Assembly: GCA_001941225.1 (NCBI GenBank)
Contig: MSHM01000032.1
Location: 1-64,000, forward strand
DNA from: Oscillospiraceae bacterium Zagget12
GTDB taxonomy: Bacteria > Bacillota > Clostridia > UBA1381
Direction: 5' to 3'
Length of the DNA: 64,000 nt
The notes beneath the pieces were generated by a model, which made no database searches, was not told where the DNA came from, and saw only the letters and a list, made by a program, of their open reading frames with translations. Both the position numbers and the translations under genes were made by a program. Of the stretch, positions 24,672 through 34,215 are shown piece by piece. The first letter of the stretch is position 1. Each line of letters begins with the position of its first letter.

Positions 24672-27035
24672 ATGAAAAAATTTATTTCATTACTGCTGGC
24701 AGGCTCAATGCTGTTGGCGTCAACCGCGGCACTCGCGTATGCTCCGTCATATTATGACGGCAAAAAGTATACTACGCTCGGACTTGATTCGGACGATGAG
24801 GACGGCGAGATTAATTTGGCTGTAATTGCGGCGTCTGACGTAACGCTCGGAAACACAATGTACATTCAAGGTTCTGTTTACGCGAACGGAACAATCAGCG
24901 TAATCGACGGTGCGGGCAACACCGTTGACGGCTTGTTTATTTCAAAAACAGGCAACACAAATTACACAGGCGCTACAGGTGATTATACAGCTGTAGGTTA
25001 TAAAATAGTGGGCACAGACGGTACGGAGGTAAACTCGACTGCATACAGCTCAAAGCCCAACTATAACGGCGCAATCTATGATGCCGATACATCTTTTGAG
25101 TGTACATATACCGATTATTCGGTACCTGATACATCAAGCTACACAAAATATACAGGCACTACAACGGCAGACGCGTATAACAATCAGCTTACAATAACAA
25201 GTGATACATATTTCGAACAGCTTGTATTATCGGGTGAGGGTATTATTATTGACGCTACAAGCGGCGAGGTAAATATTGTTATCGATAACTTCCTGCGCAC
25301 ATCGTCAACCGACCCGTATTTTACAATAAAGGGCAGCTATCCGGTTAATGTTTATATTAATTCGATAACCAGCAACACATATGAGGCTACAAATACTATA
25401 AAGATTTACACGCAAAGCGCGTTAAATAATATTAACTCCAATTATACTATTTGGAACCTTAACACAGCCGATCAAATGAAAGCGGATATTGAATCCGTAA
25501 ACGACGGTGGCAATGAGAATGTTACATTCTATCTTGACTGTAATGACGGTTCCGATTATATTGATTTGGACGGCAGCCGTATATATGCGGATATAGTCAG
25601 CAACAAGGGACTTGAGGTTAGCAGCTCATCATATGTAATCGGTGATTTCAATGTGGGCGGCGACTTCGAAATGGCATCATCGAGCCTTGTATGGGGTACG
25701 GTTTGTGCGCCGAATTCAACAACATACATAGGTCAGCAGGCTGTGCTTTACGGACAGCTCCATACAAATACTCTTGATATGTCCGGCGCCGGCGCGATTC
25801 TATATCAGTCAGATTCAATTAAAGCTACAGCTACCGAAGAGCCGACGGCAACAACCGACCCGTCAGCAACGACAGACCCATCAGCAACAGAGGCACCCGC
25901 ACAAAGCGGCGTTACGCTTGATATAGTTGAAGATGTTGTATATGTAGTAGTGAACGGTACCGCTGATCTTACAATAAATCACAGTGGAGAATATCACTGG
26001 GTATATGTTTATGAAGACGGCATATCGTATAGCGATGGCAAAATGACTGATGCGGATGGTGAATTTAACTCATATTATGACACAGACGGTTCTCATACCG
26101 CAGACACGGCGACTTCATCGACGGCTTATTTGTCAGCCGGTCAATACTATATATTGAAAGCTGTTTCAAATGAAGATTCAAGTGTATACGATACAGTAAA
26201 GATAATAGTTGTAGCGTCAGCGGCGGATATTCCGACTGCTACCGCAGCTCCTACAGAGGCTCCGGAGCTGCCGGAGGGTACGGAAATCGACCTAAGCGGC
26301 GCGGGCTATGCGTATATCTTCGGTTATGAACCGTATATATACAGCGTTGATATAACAGACGGCGAGGGCAACGTAACAGGCACCGAAGTGCGTGCCTCGG
26401 TTGAAATGGCTCCGAATGACGCTGTTACAAGAGAGCAGGTCGCTGCTATGATTATGAGAATGGTTGACCAAGCGTATAACACTACAGGCACAACATACGA
26501 GCTTACCTCAAACATGAGCCAGCATGAGGGTGCATGGTACGCGCGCGGTCTTGCGTATCTCGCAAGCAAGGGCACATTTGACGGTATCGATTATGTTAAT
26601 ACCGGCGCAGTGACACGCGGCGAGGTTGCTAAGCTTGTCGCTTACGGCTTGAATTTGTCAAGTACAACGGAAACTGAATTTGAGGATATTTCCGATAACG
26701 AGTATAAGGATTATATCGAAATCATGGTTGCGTACGGCTATATGGAGGGCGTAAGCGGAACTGCATTTGAACCTGACAGAGTAATGACAAGAGCCGAGTT
26801 CTGCTCAATGTTCAATAACATTATCGGACGTGACAAAATGGATCTTAAAGCCGAGGACGGCACTGAAGTAACTCAAGAAACATATTCGATAGTTGACCTT
26901 GAAGGTCACTGGGCTGAGAAAGTTATGCTTAAGGCTACAAGCGCGTATGACGATAACGGCTATGTTGATATTGACACAAGAGTTGCAAATATCAGAAACA
27001 CACTCGATAATTATGACAATCAGAAATTGTATTAA
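24672..27035 (+). CDS. S-layer homology domain surface protein
   Basis: A 787-residue exported protein. Signal peptide about 1-22 (MKKFISLLLAGSMLLASTAA). A long Ser/Thr/Asn-rich region with beta character (about 25-385) leads to a Thr/Pro linker (TEEPTATTDPSATTDPSATE), a probable Ig-like domain (about 415-515), a second Pro/Thr linker (TAAPTEAPELPEG), and about three SLH repeats at the C-terminus (NDAVTREQVAAMIMRM, GAVTRGEVAKLVAYGL, DRVMTRAEFCSMFNNI). SLH domains bind secondary cell-wall polymer. It sits between rhaM and rhaB but has its own promoter and terminator. Confidence 0.9.
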   Translation: MKKFISLLLAGSMLLASTAALAYAPSYYDGKKYTTLGLDSDDEDGEINLAVIAASDVTLGNTMYIQGSVYANGTISVIDGAGNTVDGLFISKTGNTNYTGATGDYTAVGYKIVGTDGTEVNSTAYSSKPNYNGAIYDADTSFECTYTDYSVPDTSSYTKYTGTTTADAYNNQLTITSDTYFEQLVLSGEGIIIDATSGEVNIVIDNFLRTSSTDPYFTIKGSYPVNVYINSITSNTYEATNTIKIYTQSALNNINSNYTIWNLNTADQMKADIESVNDGGNENVTFYLDCNDGSDYIDLDGSRIYADIVSNKGLEVSSSSYVIGDFNVGGDFEMASSSLVWGTVCAPNSTTYIGQQAVLYGQLHTNTLDMSGAGAILYQSDSIKATATEEPTATTDPSATTDPSATEAPAQSGVTLDIVEDVVYVVVNGTADLTINHSGEYHWVYVYEDGISYSDGKMTDADGEFNSYYDTDGSHTADTATSSTAYLSAGQYYILKAVSNEDSSVYDTVKIIVVASAADIPTATAAPTEAPELPEGTEIDLSGAGYAYIFGYEPYIYSVDITDGEGNVTGTEVRASVEMAPNDAVTREQVAAMIMRMVDQAYNTTGTTYELTSNMSQHEGAWYARGLAYLASKGTFDGIDYVNTGAVTRGEVAKLVAYGLNLSSTTETEFEDISDNEYKDYIEIMVAYGYMEGVSGTAFEPDRVMTRAEFCSMFNNIIGRDKMDLKAEDGTEVTQETYSIVDLEGHWAEKVMLKATSAYDDNGYVDIDTRVANIRNTLDNYDNQKLY

Positions 27036-27050
27036 TGATTTTTGAATTGA

Positions 27051-27075
27051 AAGGGCACCCTGCGGGTGTCCTTTT
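27051..27075 (+). terminator. Terminator of the S-layer gene
   Basis: GGGCACCC TGCG GGTGTCC-type stem (one G-U) followed by TTTTT. Confidence 0.85.
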
Positions 27076-27118
27076 TCTTGCAAATTAAAAAAATACTCAA
27101 AATGATTCTTGTGGAATA

Positions 27119-27147
27119 TTGACATATTATCCTGTTTACGATATAAT
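27119..27147 (+). promoter_or_regulatory. Consensus promoter of rhaB
   Basis: TTGACA, 17 bases, TATAAT, 38 bases before the start. No operator palindrome was recognised. Confidence 0.75.
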
Positions 27148-27184
27148 AAATATATGAAATTTATTAAAGAAAAGAGGAAAAGAT

Positions 27185-28672
27185 ATGGGCAAAACATACA
27201 AATTTTTGGCATTTGATTTTGGCGCGTCGTCAGGACGAGCTATGCTTGCCACCTTTGACGGCGAAAAAATTACCTTAGAGGAAAAGCACCGTTTTTCCAA
27301 TGACCCTGTCAATATAAACGGCGATTTGCACTGGGACGTGCTGAGATTGTTTTTTGAAATAAAACAGGGCATTTTAAAATGCGCAAATTCCGGTGACCGC
27401 GACATTGATTGTATCGGTATAGACACATGGGCGGTTGACTACGGCTTGCTTGACGAGAATGACAAGCTGCTCGGCAATCCTTATCATTATCGTGACACAA
27501 GAACCGAGGGTATGTATGACGAGGCATTCAAGGTTGTACCGAAAGAGGAAATATTCAAGGAAACAGGTATCGCGTTCAACTGGTTTAACACGCTATATCA
27601 GCTGCTTGCGGCAAAGCTGTCGGGCGACAGCGCACTTAAGAACGCGAAAACAATGCTTATGATGCCCGATCTTTTTAATTTCTTCCTCACCGGTGTGAAA
27701 AAGACGGAGTACACCAACGCGTCAACAACGCAGTTCTATAACAGCGAAAAATACGAATGGTCGTATGATATGCTTGAAAAGTTCGGTATTCCCACCGATA
27801 TTCTCACGGACGTTATATTCCCGGGTGAAATCGTTGGCAAGATTAAGCCGGAGCTTGCGGAGGAGCTTGGCATTGACGAAATTCCGGTTGTGGCGGTTGC
27901 GTCGCACGATACGGGCAGCGCTGTCGCGTCCGTTCCCGTTGTGGATAAAAAGGATTTCATTTACATATCCTCCGGCACATGGTCGCTTATGGGCGTTGAG
28001 CTGGACAAACCAAACACCTCAGACGGCGCTTTTGAGTATAACTTTACAAATGAGGGCGGCGTGAACAAAACAATTCGTTTCCTTAAAAATATTATGGGAC
28101 TTTGGCTTATTCAGGAATCAAGACGTCAGTGGGACAGAGAGGGCGAGCTTTTGAGCTTTGACGAGCTTGAACAGCAGGCGAACGCCGCCGAGCCTTTCGC
28201 GAGCCTTATAGACCCCGATTATCCCACATTCCAAACGCCCGGAAATATGCCGAAGAGAATTAAGGAATACTGCGCTAAGACAGGTCAAAAGGTTCCCGAA
28301 ACAAAGGGCGAGGTTGTAAGATGTATCGCTCAGAGCCTGGCGTTCAAATACCGCCAGACCGTAGAGGGAATGGAGGACGTTACCGGCAATAAATACAATG
28401 TTGTGAATATTGTTGGCGGAGGCATAAAGGATAAAATGATATGCCAATTTACCGCCAACGCTACAAAGCGCGTTGTCAGCGCGGGACCCGTTGAGGCTAC
28501 GAGCATAGGCAATGTAATAGTGCAGGCAATGGCTATGGGCGCGATTAAGGATATAAACGAGGGACGCAAGGTTGTTAAAAACTCGTTTGATATAGCCACA
28601 TATGAGCCGCAGGACAGCGAGGCTTGGGACGCCGCGTATGAAAAGTGGAAGGAAATTATAAAAAAAGCATAA
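27185..28672 (+). CDS. rhaB: Rhamnulokinase
   Basis: A 495-residue FGGY-family sugar kinase that phosphorylates L-rhamnulose. The N-terminal phosphate-binding loop is FLAFDFGASSGRAMLATFDG; DTWAVDYGLLDENDKL holds the substrate region, YRDTRTEGM is typical of RhaB, and the C-terminal ATPase lobe has NIVGGGIKDKMICQFTANA. Length is usual. It is monocistronic by its own promoter and terminator. With rhaM it indicates L-rhamnose use; isomerase and aldolase must be encoded elsewhere. Confidence 0.94.
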   Translation: MGKTYKFLAFDFGASSGRAMLATFDGEKITLEEKHRFSNDPVNINGDLHWDVLRLFFEIKQGILKCANSGDRDIDCIGIDTWAVDYGLLDENDKLLGNPYHYRDTRTEGMYDEAFKVVPKEEIFKETGIAFNWFNTLYQLLAAKLSGDSALKNAKTMLMMPDLFNFFLTGVKKTEYTNASTTQFYNSEKYEWSYDMLEKFGIPTDILTDVIFPGEIVGKIKPELAEELGIDEIPVVAVASHDTGSAVASVPVVDKKDFIYISSGTWSLMGVELDKPNTSDGAFEYNFTNEGGVNKTIRFLKNIMGLWLIQESRRQWDREGELLSFDELEQQANAAEPFASLIDPDYPTFQTPGNMPKRIKEYCAKTGQKVPETKGEVVRCIAQSLAFKYRQTVEGMEDVTGNKYNVVNIVGGGIKDKMICQFTANATKRVVSAGPVEATSIGNVIVQAMAMGAIKDINEGRKVVKNSFDIATYEPQDSEAWDAAYEKWKEIIKKA

Positions 28673-28690
28673 ATTTATCATAATCTCTAA

Positions 28691-28722
28691 AAAATCTCAT
28701 AGTATGTACTATGAGAATTTTT
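28691..28722 (+). terminator. Terminator of rhaB
   Basis: TCTCATAGTA and TACTATGAGA form a near-palindrome followed by ATTTTTT. Confidence 0.8.
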
Positions 28723-28731
28723 TATATGGAG

Positions 28732-28881
28732 GATAACGTGAAAAACAAGCGGCGCAGCTCACTATTATTCGGAGCTTGAAGTATAAATATACGACTGCGC
28801 TCCTCATAACAGTAATCTGCTTGCTTCTTTTCCACGTTAAAATTTATGCCGCCGAAAGGCGGCGGAATGGAGATTAAAATA
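28732..28881 (+). ncRNA. Structured 5' leader, copy A (candidate new RNA family)
   Basis: This 150-nt leader of the SPOCS-LysM gene aligns without gaps to copy B (44673-44819, minus) at about 122 of 146 positions by hand count. Shared fold: a long closing stem (AACGTG..AAAA..AAGC with GCTT..TTTT..CACGTT), an inner arm ACTATTAT-TC-GGAGC with GCTCC-TC-ATAACAGT, an apical GTAT/ATAC hairpin, then GCCGCC-GAAA-GGCGGC just before the GGAG ribosome site. A good sigma-A promoter is not visible immediately upstream. Confidence 0.65.
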
Positions 28882-30423
28882 ATGGAATTGATAAAAGAAA
28901 ACATAACGGTCAATCAAGTAAATTGCAAAGGCAGCACGCAGGTGCTTGTGGACGAGGATATAATAGTTCCCGATATAAAACCCGATATATTGAAAATATT
29001 GCAGGTTGACACCGCGTCCTGTATTACAGGCAAGGAAATTACGAACGGCAGAGCGGTCATAAACGGCAGAGCGGACTTGAAAATACTGTACATACCCGAC
29101 AGCGACAGGGAAAAAATCAAGAGCATAATAACCTCCTTTGACTTTACTCAAAATGTGGACAGTCAGAAAATCTCGGGCGATATGACGCCCGTTGTGATGT
29201 CCAATGTTGACAGAGTTGAATTTTCCTTGATAAACAGCCGTAAGCTGCGCGTTAAAATCATAGTCGGAATCGATTATGAAATAATCGCGGAAAAGAATGT
29301 TGAAATAGCGGTCGAAACCGCGGACTGCGATGATGCCGAGGTACTGCGTGAAAGCGTAAAGCTGCAAAACTGCGTCGGACTGTCCGAAACCGAATTTTCA
29401 ATCAAGGACAGCATAGAGGTGCCGAACGGTCAAAGCTCCGTAGGTGAAATTTTGAAGATAGATACAAAAATATCCGATTGCGAATATAAAACCGTCACCG
29501 GTAAAATAGTCGCAAAGGGAGCCGCCAATGTATGCGCGCTCTATACCGATGATGATTGTAAAATTCGCTTTATGGAGTCGGAAATACCGTTTACCGAGGT
29601 TTTCGATTGCGACGATGCCGGAGATGAAACGATATGCGATATTGATTACAGCATATCCGATGTGAAGTATGAGGTGGCGGAGGACAGCGACGGTGACAGA
29701 AGAATAGTGTATTTGGATATTGCGGTCGCGGCGCAGATTAAGGCGACGGAAAATGTGTCGGTGGATATGATTTGCGATTGCTACGAGCCATTTATGAAAA
29801 CCGATATTTTTAAGGAGGATATAGAGCTTGAGGAAATAGTGTCGCGTCCGTCTACGCAGAACAGCATACGCGAAACGGTGGAAATAAACGCGAGCGCTCC
29901 GGGAGTGTCGGGCGTATATGACGTTATAACAAGACCGTACATAACAAAAGCTCAGCTCCAACGCGGCAAGCTCCTTGCCGAGGGCAAAATAGAGGCATAT
30001 ATATTGTATCTGACCGACAGTAATGAAAGTCCCGTATACAGTATGAAAAAGGAGCTGCCGTTCAGCTATATGCTTGACAGCGAATGCGGCGATGATGATT
30101 TAATTCCGGAAATTAAGGCGGAGGTTAAGCATACGGCATGTAATTTGAATGTGGCGGGTGAGATTGAAATAAGATGTATTCTCTCTCTCAGCGCGAACAT
30201 AATCCGCAGGAGAAAAATAGAGCTTATAAGCGACGTTATAACGGAAAAGCCGGAGAATGAGGATAAAAAGGGCATTGTGATTTACTTCGCGCAAAAGGGC
30301 GATAATCTTTGGGATATTTCAAAGCGCTACGCGGTACCCAGGGAGGAAATACTTAAATTCAACAATATGACCGAAACCGACAAGATTGAAGTAGGCTCCA
30401 GATTGTTTATTCCGGGAATGTAA
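28882..30423 (+). CDS. SPOCS (DUF3794) triple-repeat protein with C-terminal LysM
   Basis: A 513-residue soluble protein starting MELIKENITVNQVNCKGSTQ. Three SPOCS-type beta repeats are visible (about 1-145, 170-310 and 320-450; markers such as VDEDIIVPDIKPDILKIL and RGKLLAEGKIEAYILYL). A LysM domain ends the protein (about 465-512, FAQKGDNLWDISKRY and VGSRLFIPGM). SPOCS proteins take part in spore coat and cortex assembly, so a role in spore morphogenesis is likely. The track's extra 12 residues lie in the hairpin and ribosome site of the leader, so ATG 28882 is the start. Confidence 0.88.
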   Translation: MELIKENITVNQVNCKGSTQVLVDEDIIVPDIKPDILKILQVDTASCITGKEITNGRAVINGRADLKILYIPDSDREKIKSIITSFDFTQNVDSQKISGDMTPVVMSNVDRVEFSLINSRKLRVKIIVGIDYEIIAEKNVEIAVETADCDDAEVLRESVKLQNCVGLSETEFSIKDSIEVPNGQSSVGEILKIDTKISDCEYKTVTGKIVAKGAANVCALYTDDDCKIRFMESEIPFTEVFDCDDAGDETICDIDYSISDVKYEVAEDSDGDRRIVYLDIAVAAQIKATENVSVDMICDCYEPFMKTDIFKEDIELEEIVSRPSTQNSIRETVEINASAPGVSGVYDVITRPYITKAQLQRGKLLAEGKIEAYILYLTDSNESPVYSMKKELPFSYMLDSECGDDDLIPEIKAEVKHTACNLNVAGEIEIRCILSLSANIIRRRKIELISDVITEKPENEDKKGIVIYFAQKGDNLWDISKRYAVPREEILKFNNMTETDKIEVGSRLFIPGM

Positions 30424-30425
30424 AT

Positions 30426-30456
30426 AAAACAGCACAGCGGCAGCTGTGCTGTTTTT
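30426..30456 (+). terminator. Terminator of the SPOCS-LysM gene
   Basis: AAAACAGCACAGC GGCA GCTGTGCTGTTTTT: a perfect stem with a T-run. Confidence 0.9.
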
Positions 30457-30489
30457 ATGCGCCAATATGGATTTTTTCGCTAAAAACAG

Positions 30490-30518
30490 TTGTAATTTTA
30501 ATCAAAGTGCGATATAAT
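30490..30518 (+). promoter_or_regulatory. Sigma-A promoter of cysS
   Basis: TTGTAA, 17 bases, TATAAT. No T-box leader fits in the short distance to cysS. Confidence 0.65.
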
Positions 30519-30556
30519 TAGATATGATTGGAAAAAGCAAAAAAGGAAGTAGTTTA

Positions 30557-31963
30557 ATGAGAATTTATAACACTCTTACAAGGCAAAAACAGGAGTTTGT
30601 TCCTATAGATAAAAACGAGGTAAAAATGTATTCCTGCGGACCGACCGTTTATGATTATTTCCATATCGGCAACGCGCGTCCGTTTATTGTGTTTGACACG
30701 ATGCGCCGTTATCTTGAATATTCGGGATATAACGTAAAATTCGTACAGAATTTTACCGATATTGACGATAAAATGATAAAACGCGCCAATGAAGAGGGAA
30801 TAACCGTAAAGGAGCTTGGCGACAGGTTTATCGCCGAGTATTTTAAAGACGCTCAGGCGATAGGCGTAAAAAAGGCGACAATCCACCCGAAAGCTACGGA
30901 GAATATTGACGCTATAATAGATGTCATAAAAAAGCTTGAGGAAAACGGATATGCCTACAATGTTGACGGAAACGTATATTTTGCGACAAAAAAATTCAAG
31001 GAATACGGCAAGCTGTCAAAGCAGCCGCTTGAAGACCTTGAGGCGGGCGCGAGAATAGACGTCAACGAAAATAAACGCGACGTTATGGACTTCGCTCTAT
31101 GGAAAAAGCAAAAAGAGGGTGAGCCCGCATGGGAAAGTCCGTGGGGATTGGGCAGACCGGGCTGGCATATAGAGTGCAGCGCTATGGTAAATAAATTCCT
31201 CGGCGAAACGATAGATATACATTCCGGCGGACAGGATTTGATATTCCCGCACCACGAAAATGAAATCGCTCAAAGCGAGTGCGCTAATTGCAAGCCTTTT
31301 GCCAATTATTGGATGCATAACGGCTATATCAATATAAACAATCAAAAAATGAGCAAATCACTGGGAAATTTCTTCACGGTCAGAGATATTCTGAAAAATT
31401 ATGACGGCGAGGTAATAAGATTTTTTATGCTGTCCGCTCACTACAGAAATCCGATTAATTTTGCCGATACACTTATGGAACAGGCAAAATCGGCAGTTGA
31501 AAGAGTGTACACCTGTATAGACAACCTTGAATTTTTGCTCAAAAACAGCGCTGACAGAGAGCTTACTGAGGCGGAAAAGGAATATTCATCAAAGCTTGAT
31601 GAATTTAAGGCTAAATTCATCTCGGCAATGGACGATGATTTAAACACGGCGGACGCTATAGCCGCGATTTTTGATATAGTTTACGCGTCAAATACCGAGC
31701 TTTCAAATGAAACAGAAAACGCAAGGGCGGCAGTCGAAAAAACGCTTGACCTTATAAGAGAGCTTGGCGGCGTGCTGGGTTTGTTCCAAAATAAAGCGGA
31801 TAAATCCATTGACGCTGAGATTGAGGAGCTTATAGAAAAGCGTAACAAGGCACGCGCCGAAAAGAACTGGGCGGAGGCTGACGCAATCCGCGATAAGCTC
31901 AAGGCAATGAACATAGTGCTAAAGGACACGCCTATGGGCGTAAAATGGAGCTATATCGAATAG
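30557..31963 (+). CDS. cysS: Cysteinyl-tRNA synthetase
   Basis: A 468-residue class I aminoacyl-tRNA synthetase. [17 protein letters not shown] carries the zinc cysteine and the HIGN (HIGH) motif near residue 35; KMSKSLGNF is the KMSKS loop near 267; WHIECSAM and [15 protein letters not shown] hold further zinc ligands. ATG 30557 ([14 protein letters not shown]) is chosen over the track's 30524 because AGGAAG lies between them and the family starts here. mrnC follows, a usual clostridial pair. Confidence 0.97.
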   Translation: MRIYNTLTRQKQEFVPIDKNEVKMYSCGPTVYDYFHIGNARPFIVFDTMRRYLEYSGYNVKFVQNFTDIDDKMIKRANEEGITVKELGDRFIAEYFKDAQAIGVKKATIHPKATENIDAIIDVIKKLEENGYAYNVDGNVYFATKKFKEYGKLSKQPLEDLEAGARIDVNENKRDVMDFALWKKQKEGEPAWESPWGLGRPGWHIECSAMVNKFLGETIDIHSGGQDLIFPHHENEIAQSECANCKPFANYWMHNGYININNQKMSKSLGNFFTVRDILKNYDGEVIRFFMLSAHYRNPINFADTLMEQAKSAVERVYTCIDNLEFLLKNSADRELTEAEKEYSSKLDEFKAKFISAMDDDLNTADAIAAIFDIVYASNTELSNETENARAAVEKTLDLIRELGGVLGLFQNKADKSIDAEIEELIEKRNKARAEKNWAEADAIRDKLKAMNIVLKDTPMGVKWSYIE

Positions 31964-31996
31964 CAAAGCGTCAAACCTATATACAAGGAGAAAAGA

Positions 31997-32395
31997 ATGT
32001 CACTTACAGCAAAGAAACCGTCGCAGTTTTCGCCGCTTACGCTGGCTTATATCGGCGACGGTGTGTATGAGCTTTTTGTGCGGACAAGGGTTATTGAGGA
32101 ACACGAAAATCTTCCTCCGCATAAGCTGCACAAGAAAACCGTTCAATACGTAAAGGCACATTCCCAATCAAACAGCATAAACGCGATGGCGGAATATCTT
32201 ACCGAAGATGAAACGGCGGTATTCAAGCGCGGAAGAAACGCGAAATCAAACACAACACCGAAAAATGCCGATATTGCGGACTACAGACGCGCGACAGGCT
32301 TTGAGGCTCTGATTGGTTTTCTGTACCTTTCGGGAGAAACGGAAAGGCTTAACGAACTAATGAATATAGCGTATGAAAATGCGTTAGATAAATAA
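31997..32395 (+). CDS. mrnC: Mini-ribonuclease III
   Basis: A 132-residue RNase III-type catalytic domain without a double-stranded RNA-binding domain; it matures the ends of 23S rRNA precursor. LAYIGDGVYELFVRTRV has the catalytic Asp and Glu signature region, and TGFEALIGFLYLSGETERL is the second acidic motif. AGGAG precedes ATG. The cysS-mrnC order is typical. Full-length RNase III (rnc) is also in this window at 57 kb. Confidence 0.94.
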   Translation: MSLTAKKPSQFSPLTLAYIGDGVYELFVRTRVIEEHENLPPHKLHKKTVQYVKAHSQSNSINAMAEYLTEDETAVFKRGRNAKSNTTPKNADIADYRRATGFEALIGFLYLSGETERLNELMNIAYENALDK

Positions 32396-32420
32396 TATTT
32401 TAAAGGAGGAAACACGATAA

Positions 32421-33269
32421 ATGGACAAGAAAAGAGTTACAGAGCTTTCAATCATCGCCAATAATGTGCGTAAAAACGCTCTGACAGCTGTATATAATGC
32501 GGCATCAGGTCATCCGGGAGGCTCGCTTTCGATAGCGGACGCGCTTACATTGCTTTATTTTGAAGTGATGAATGTTGACCCGAAGAATCCTAAGATGGAA
32601 AACAGAGATAGGTTTGTGCTGTCCAAGGGACACACCGCGCCGGCGCTTTACGGCGTTCTTGCGGAGAGAGGATTTATTCCCAAGGAGGACGTAAAAACTT
32701 TCAGACATATTGACAGCTATCTTCAGGGACACCCCGATATGAATAAGGTGCCGGGTGTTGATATGTCAACAGGCTCGCTCGGACAGGGCGTTTCCGTGGC
32801 GGGCGGTATGGCGCTTGCAGCAAAGCTTGACAATAAGGATTACAGAGTTTATTCAATTCTCGGCGACGGCGAGCTTGAAGAAGGACAGGTATGGGAGCAG
32901 GCTATGTTTGCGGCTCACTGTAAGCTTGATAACTTCACTATTTTTATCGATAACAACGGGTTACAGATAGACGGCGATATTTCAAAGGTAATGAATCCCA
33001 ATCCCATTGACGAAAAGTTTAAGGCTTTCGGCTGGCACGTCATTGTGACGGACGCGCATAATTTTGAAAAACTTCTTGCCGTCGTTGAGGAGGCAAAGGC
33101 AACAAAGGGACAGCCGACGGCGATTATAATGAAGTCGGTAAAGGGCAAAAACGTATCCTTTATGGAAAACAATCCCGCATGGCACGGCGCGGCACCCAAA
33201 GAGGACGAATATAATAAGGCTATCGCAGAGCTTGACGAGATAATCAAAGGATTGGAGGCGAGTCTATAA
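32421..33269 (+). CDS. Transketolase, N-terminal subunit
   Basis: A 282-residue thiamine-diphosphate subunit of a split transketolase, which moves two-carbon units in the pentose phosphate pathway. SGHPGGSLSIADALTLLYF and LSKGHTAPALYGVLAERG are the N-terminal signatures; GDGELEEGQVWEQAMFA with NNGLQIDGDI is the ThDP/Mg motif. Its stop overlaps the start of the C-terminal subunit by one base (TAATGG). The split form is usual in Clostridia. Confidence 0.95.
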   Translation: MDKKRVTELSIIANNVRKNALTAVYNAASGHPGGSLSIADALTLLYFEVMNVDPKNPKMENRDRFVLSKGHTAPALYGVLAERGFIPKEDVKTFRHIDSYLQGHPDMNKVPGVDMSTGSLGQGVSVAGGMALAAKLDNKDYRVYSILGDGELEEGQVWEQAMFAAHCKLDNFTIFIDNNGLQIDGDISKVMNPNPIDEKFKAFGWHVIVTDAHNFEKLLAVVEEAKATKGQPTAIIMKSVKGKNVSFMENNPAWHGAAPKEDEYNKAIAELDEIIKGLEASL

Positions 33270-34198
33270 TGGCAAAAAAGGCTACAAGAGAATCATACGG
33301 AGCGGCGCTTGTAAAATACGGAGATAATCCGAATATCGTTGTTCTTGACGCGGACCTTTCAAAGTCTACAAAGACGGAGATGTTCAAAAAAGCATATCCG
33401 GACAGATTCATAAATATGGGTATTGCGGAGGGCAATATGATGTGCGTTGCGGCGGGTCTTGCCGCAAGCGGAAAAATCGCGTTCGCATCTACATTTGCGA
33501 TGTTCGCGGCGGGCAGAGCGTTTGAGCAGGTAAGAAATTCAATCGGCTATACTAAACTGAATGTGAAAATCGGCGCAACTCACGCGGGCATTTCGGTAGG
33601 CGAGGACGGCGCGTCGCATCAGTGCCTTGAGGATTTGGCGCTTATGCGTTCAATCCCGAATATGGTTGTAATCAATCCCGCCGACGATGCCGAGGCTATG
33701 CAGGCTGTAAAAGCCGCTATAGACCACGACGGTCCCGTATATATGAGATTCGGACGTCTTGCCGTTGAGGATATAAACGGCGAGGACTATAAGTTTGAGC
33801 TTGGCAAGGGCGTTCAGCTTAAGGACGGCGGCGACGCGACTATTATCGCGACCGGTCTTATGGTAGGAATGGCGCTTGAGGCGGCTCAAACGCTAAAGTC
33901 TGAGGGCATAGACGCGCGAGTTATAAATATTCATACAATAAAACCGATAGACGAGGATATAATAATAAAGGCGGCTAAGGAAACAGGCGCCATTGTAACG
34001 GCTGAGGAGCATTATATAATGGGCGGACTCGGCAGCGCGGTTACGGAGGTTGTATGCGCCAACGCTCCCGTTCCGGTAAAAATAATCGGCACGGATAGAT
34101 TCGGCAAATCGGGTAAGCCTGCCGAATTGTTTAAGGAGTACGGACTTACGGCTGAAAATATTGTAAAGAATGTTAAAGAAGTTATCGCAATGAAATAA
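33269..34198 (+). CDS. Transketolase, C-terminal subunit
   Basis: A 309-residue partner of the preceding subunit, with the pyrimidine-binding domain (VLDADLSKSTKTEMFKKAYP, INMGIAEGNMMCVAAGLAA including the catalytic Glu) and the C-terminal domain (about 190-305). Together the two halves add up to about 590 residues, the normal size of an intact small transketolase. It is translationally coupled to the N-terminal gene, and the lipoprotein gene follows after 17 bases. Confidence 0.95.
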   Translation: MAKKATRESYGAALVKYGDNPNIVVLDADLSKSTKTEMFKKAYPDRFINMGIAEGNMMCVAAGLAASGKIAFASTFAMFAAGRAFEQVRNSIGYTKLNVKIGATHAGISVGEDGASHQCLEDLALMRSIPNMVVINPADDAEAMQAVKAAIDHDGPVYMRFGRLAVEDINGEDYKFELGKGVQLKDGGDATIIATGLMVGMALEAAQTLKSEGIDARVINIHTIKPIDEDIIIKAAKETGAIVTAEEHYIMGGLGSAVTEVVCANAPVPVKIIGTDRFGKSGKPAELFKEYGLTAENIVKNVKEVIAMK

Positions 34199-34215
34199 TT
34201 GTTAAGGAGAAAGCT

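Noticed and set aside
25830-25920. Thr/Pro/Ala repeats in the S-layer protein as a possible mobile or hypervariable element
   Set aside because: Ordinary low-complexity linker between domains of an exported protein.
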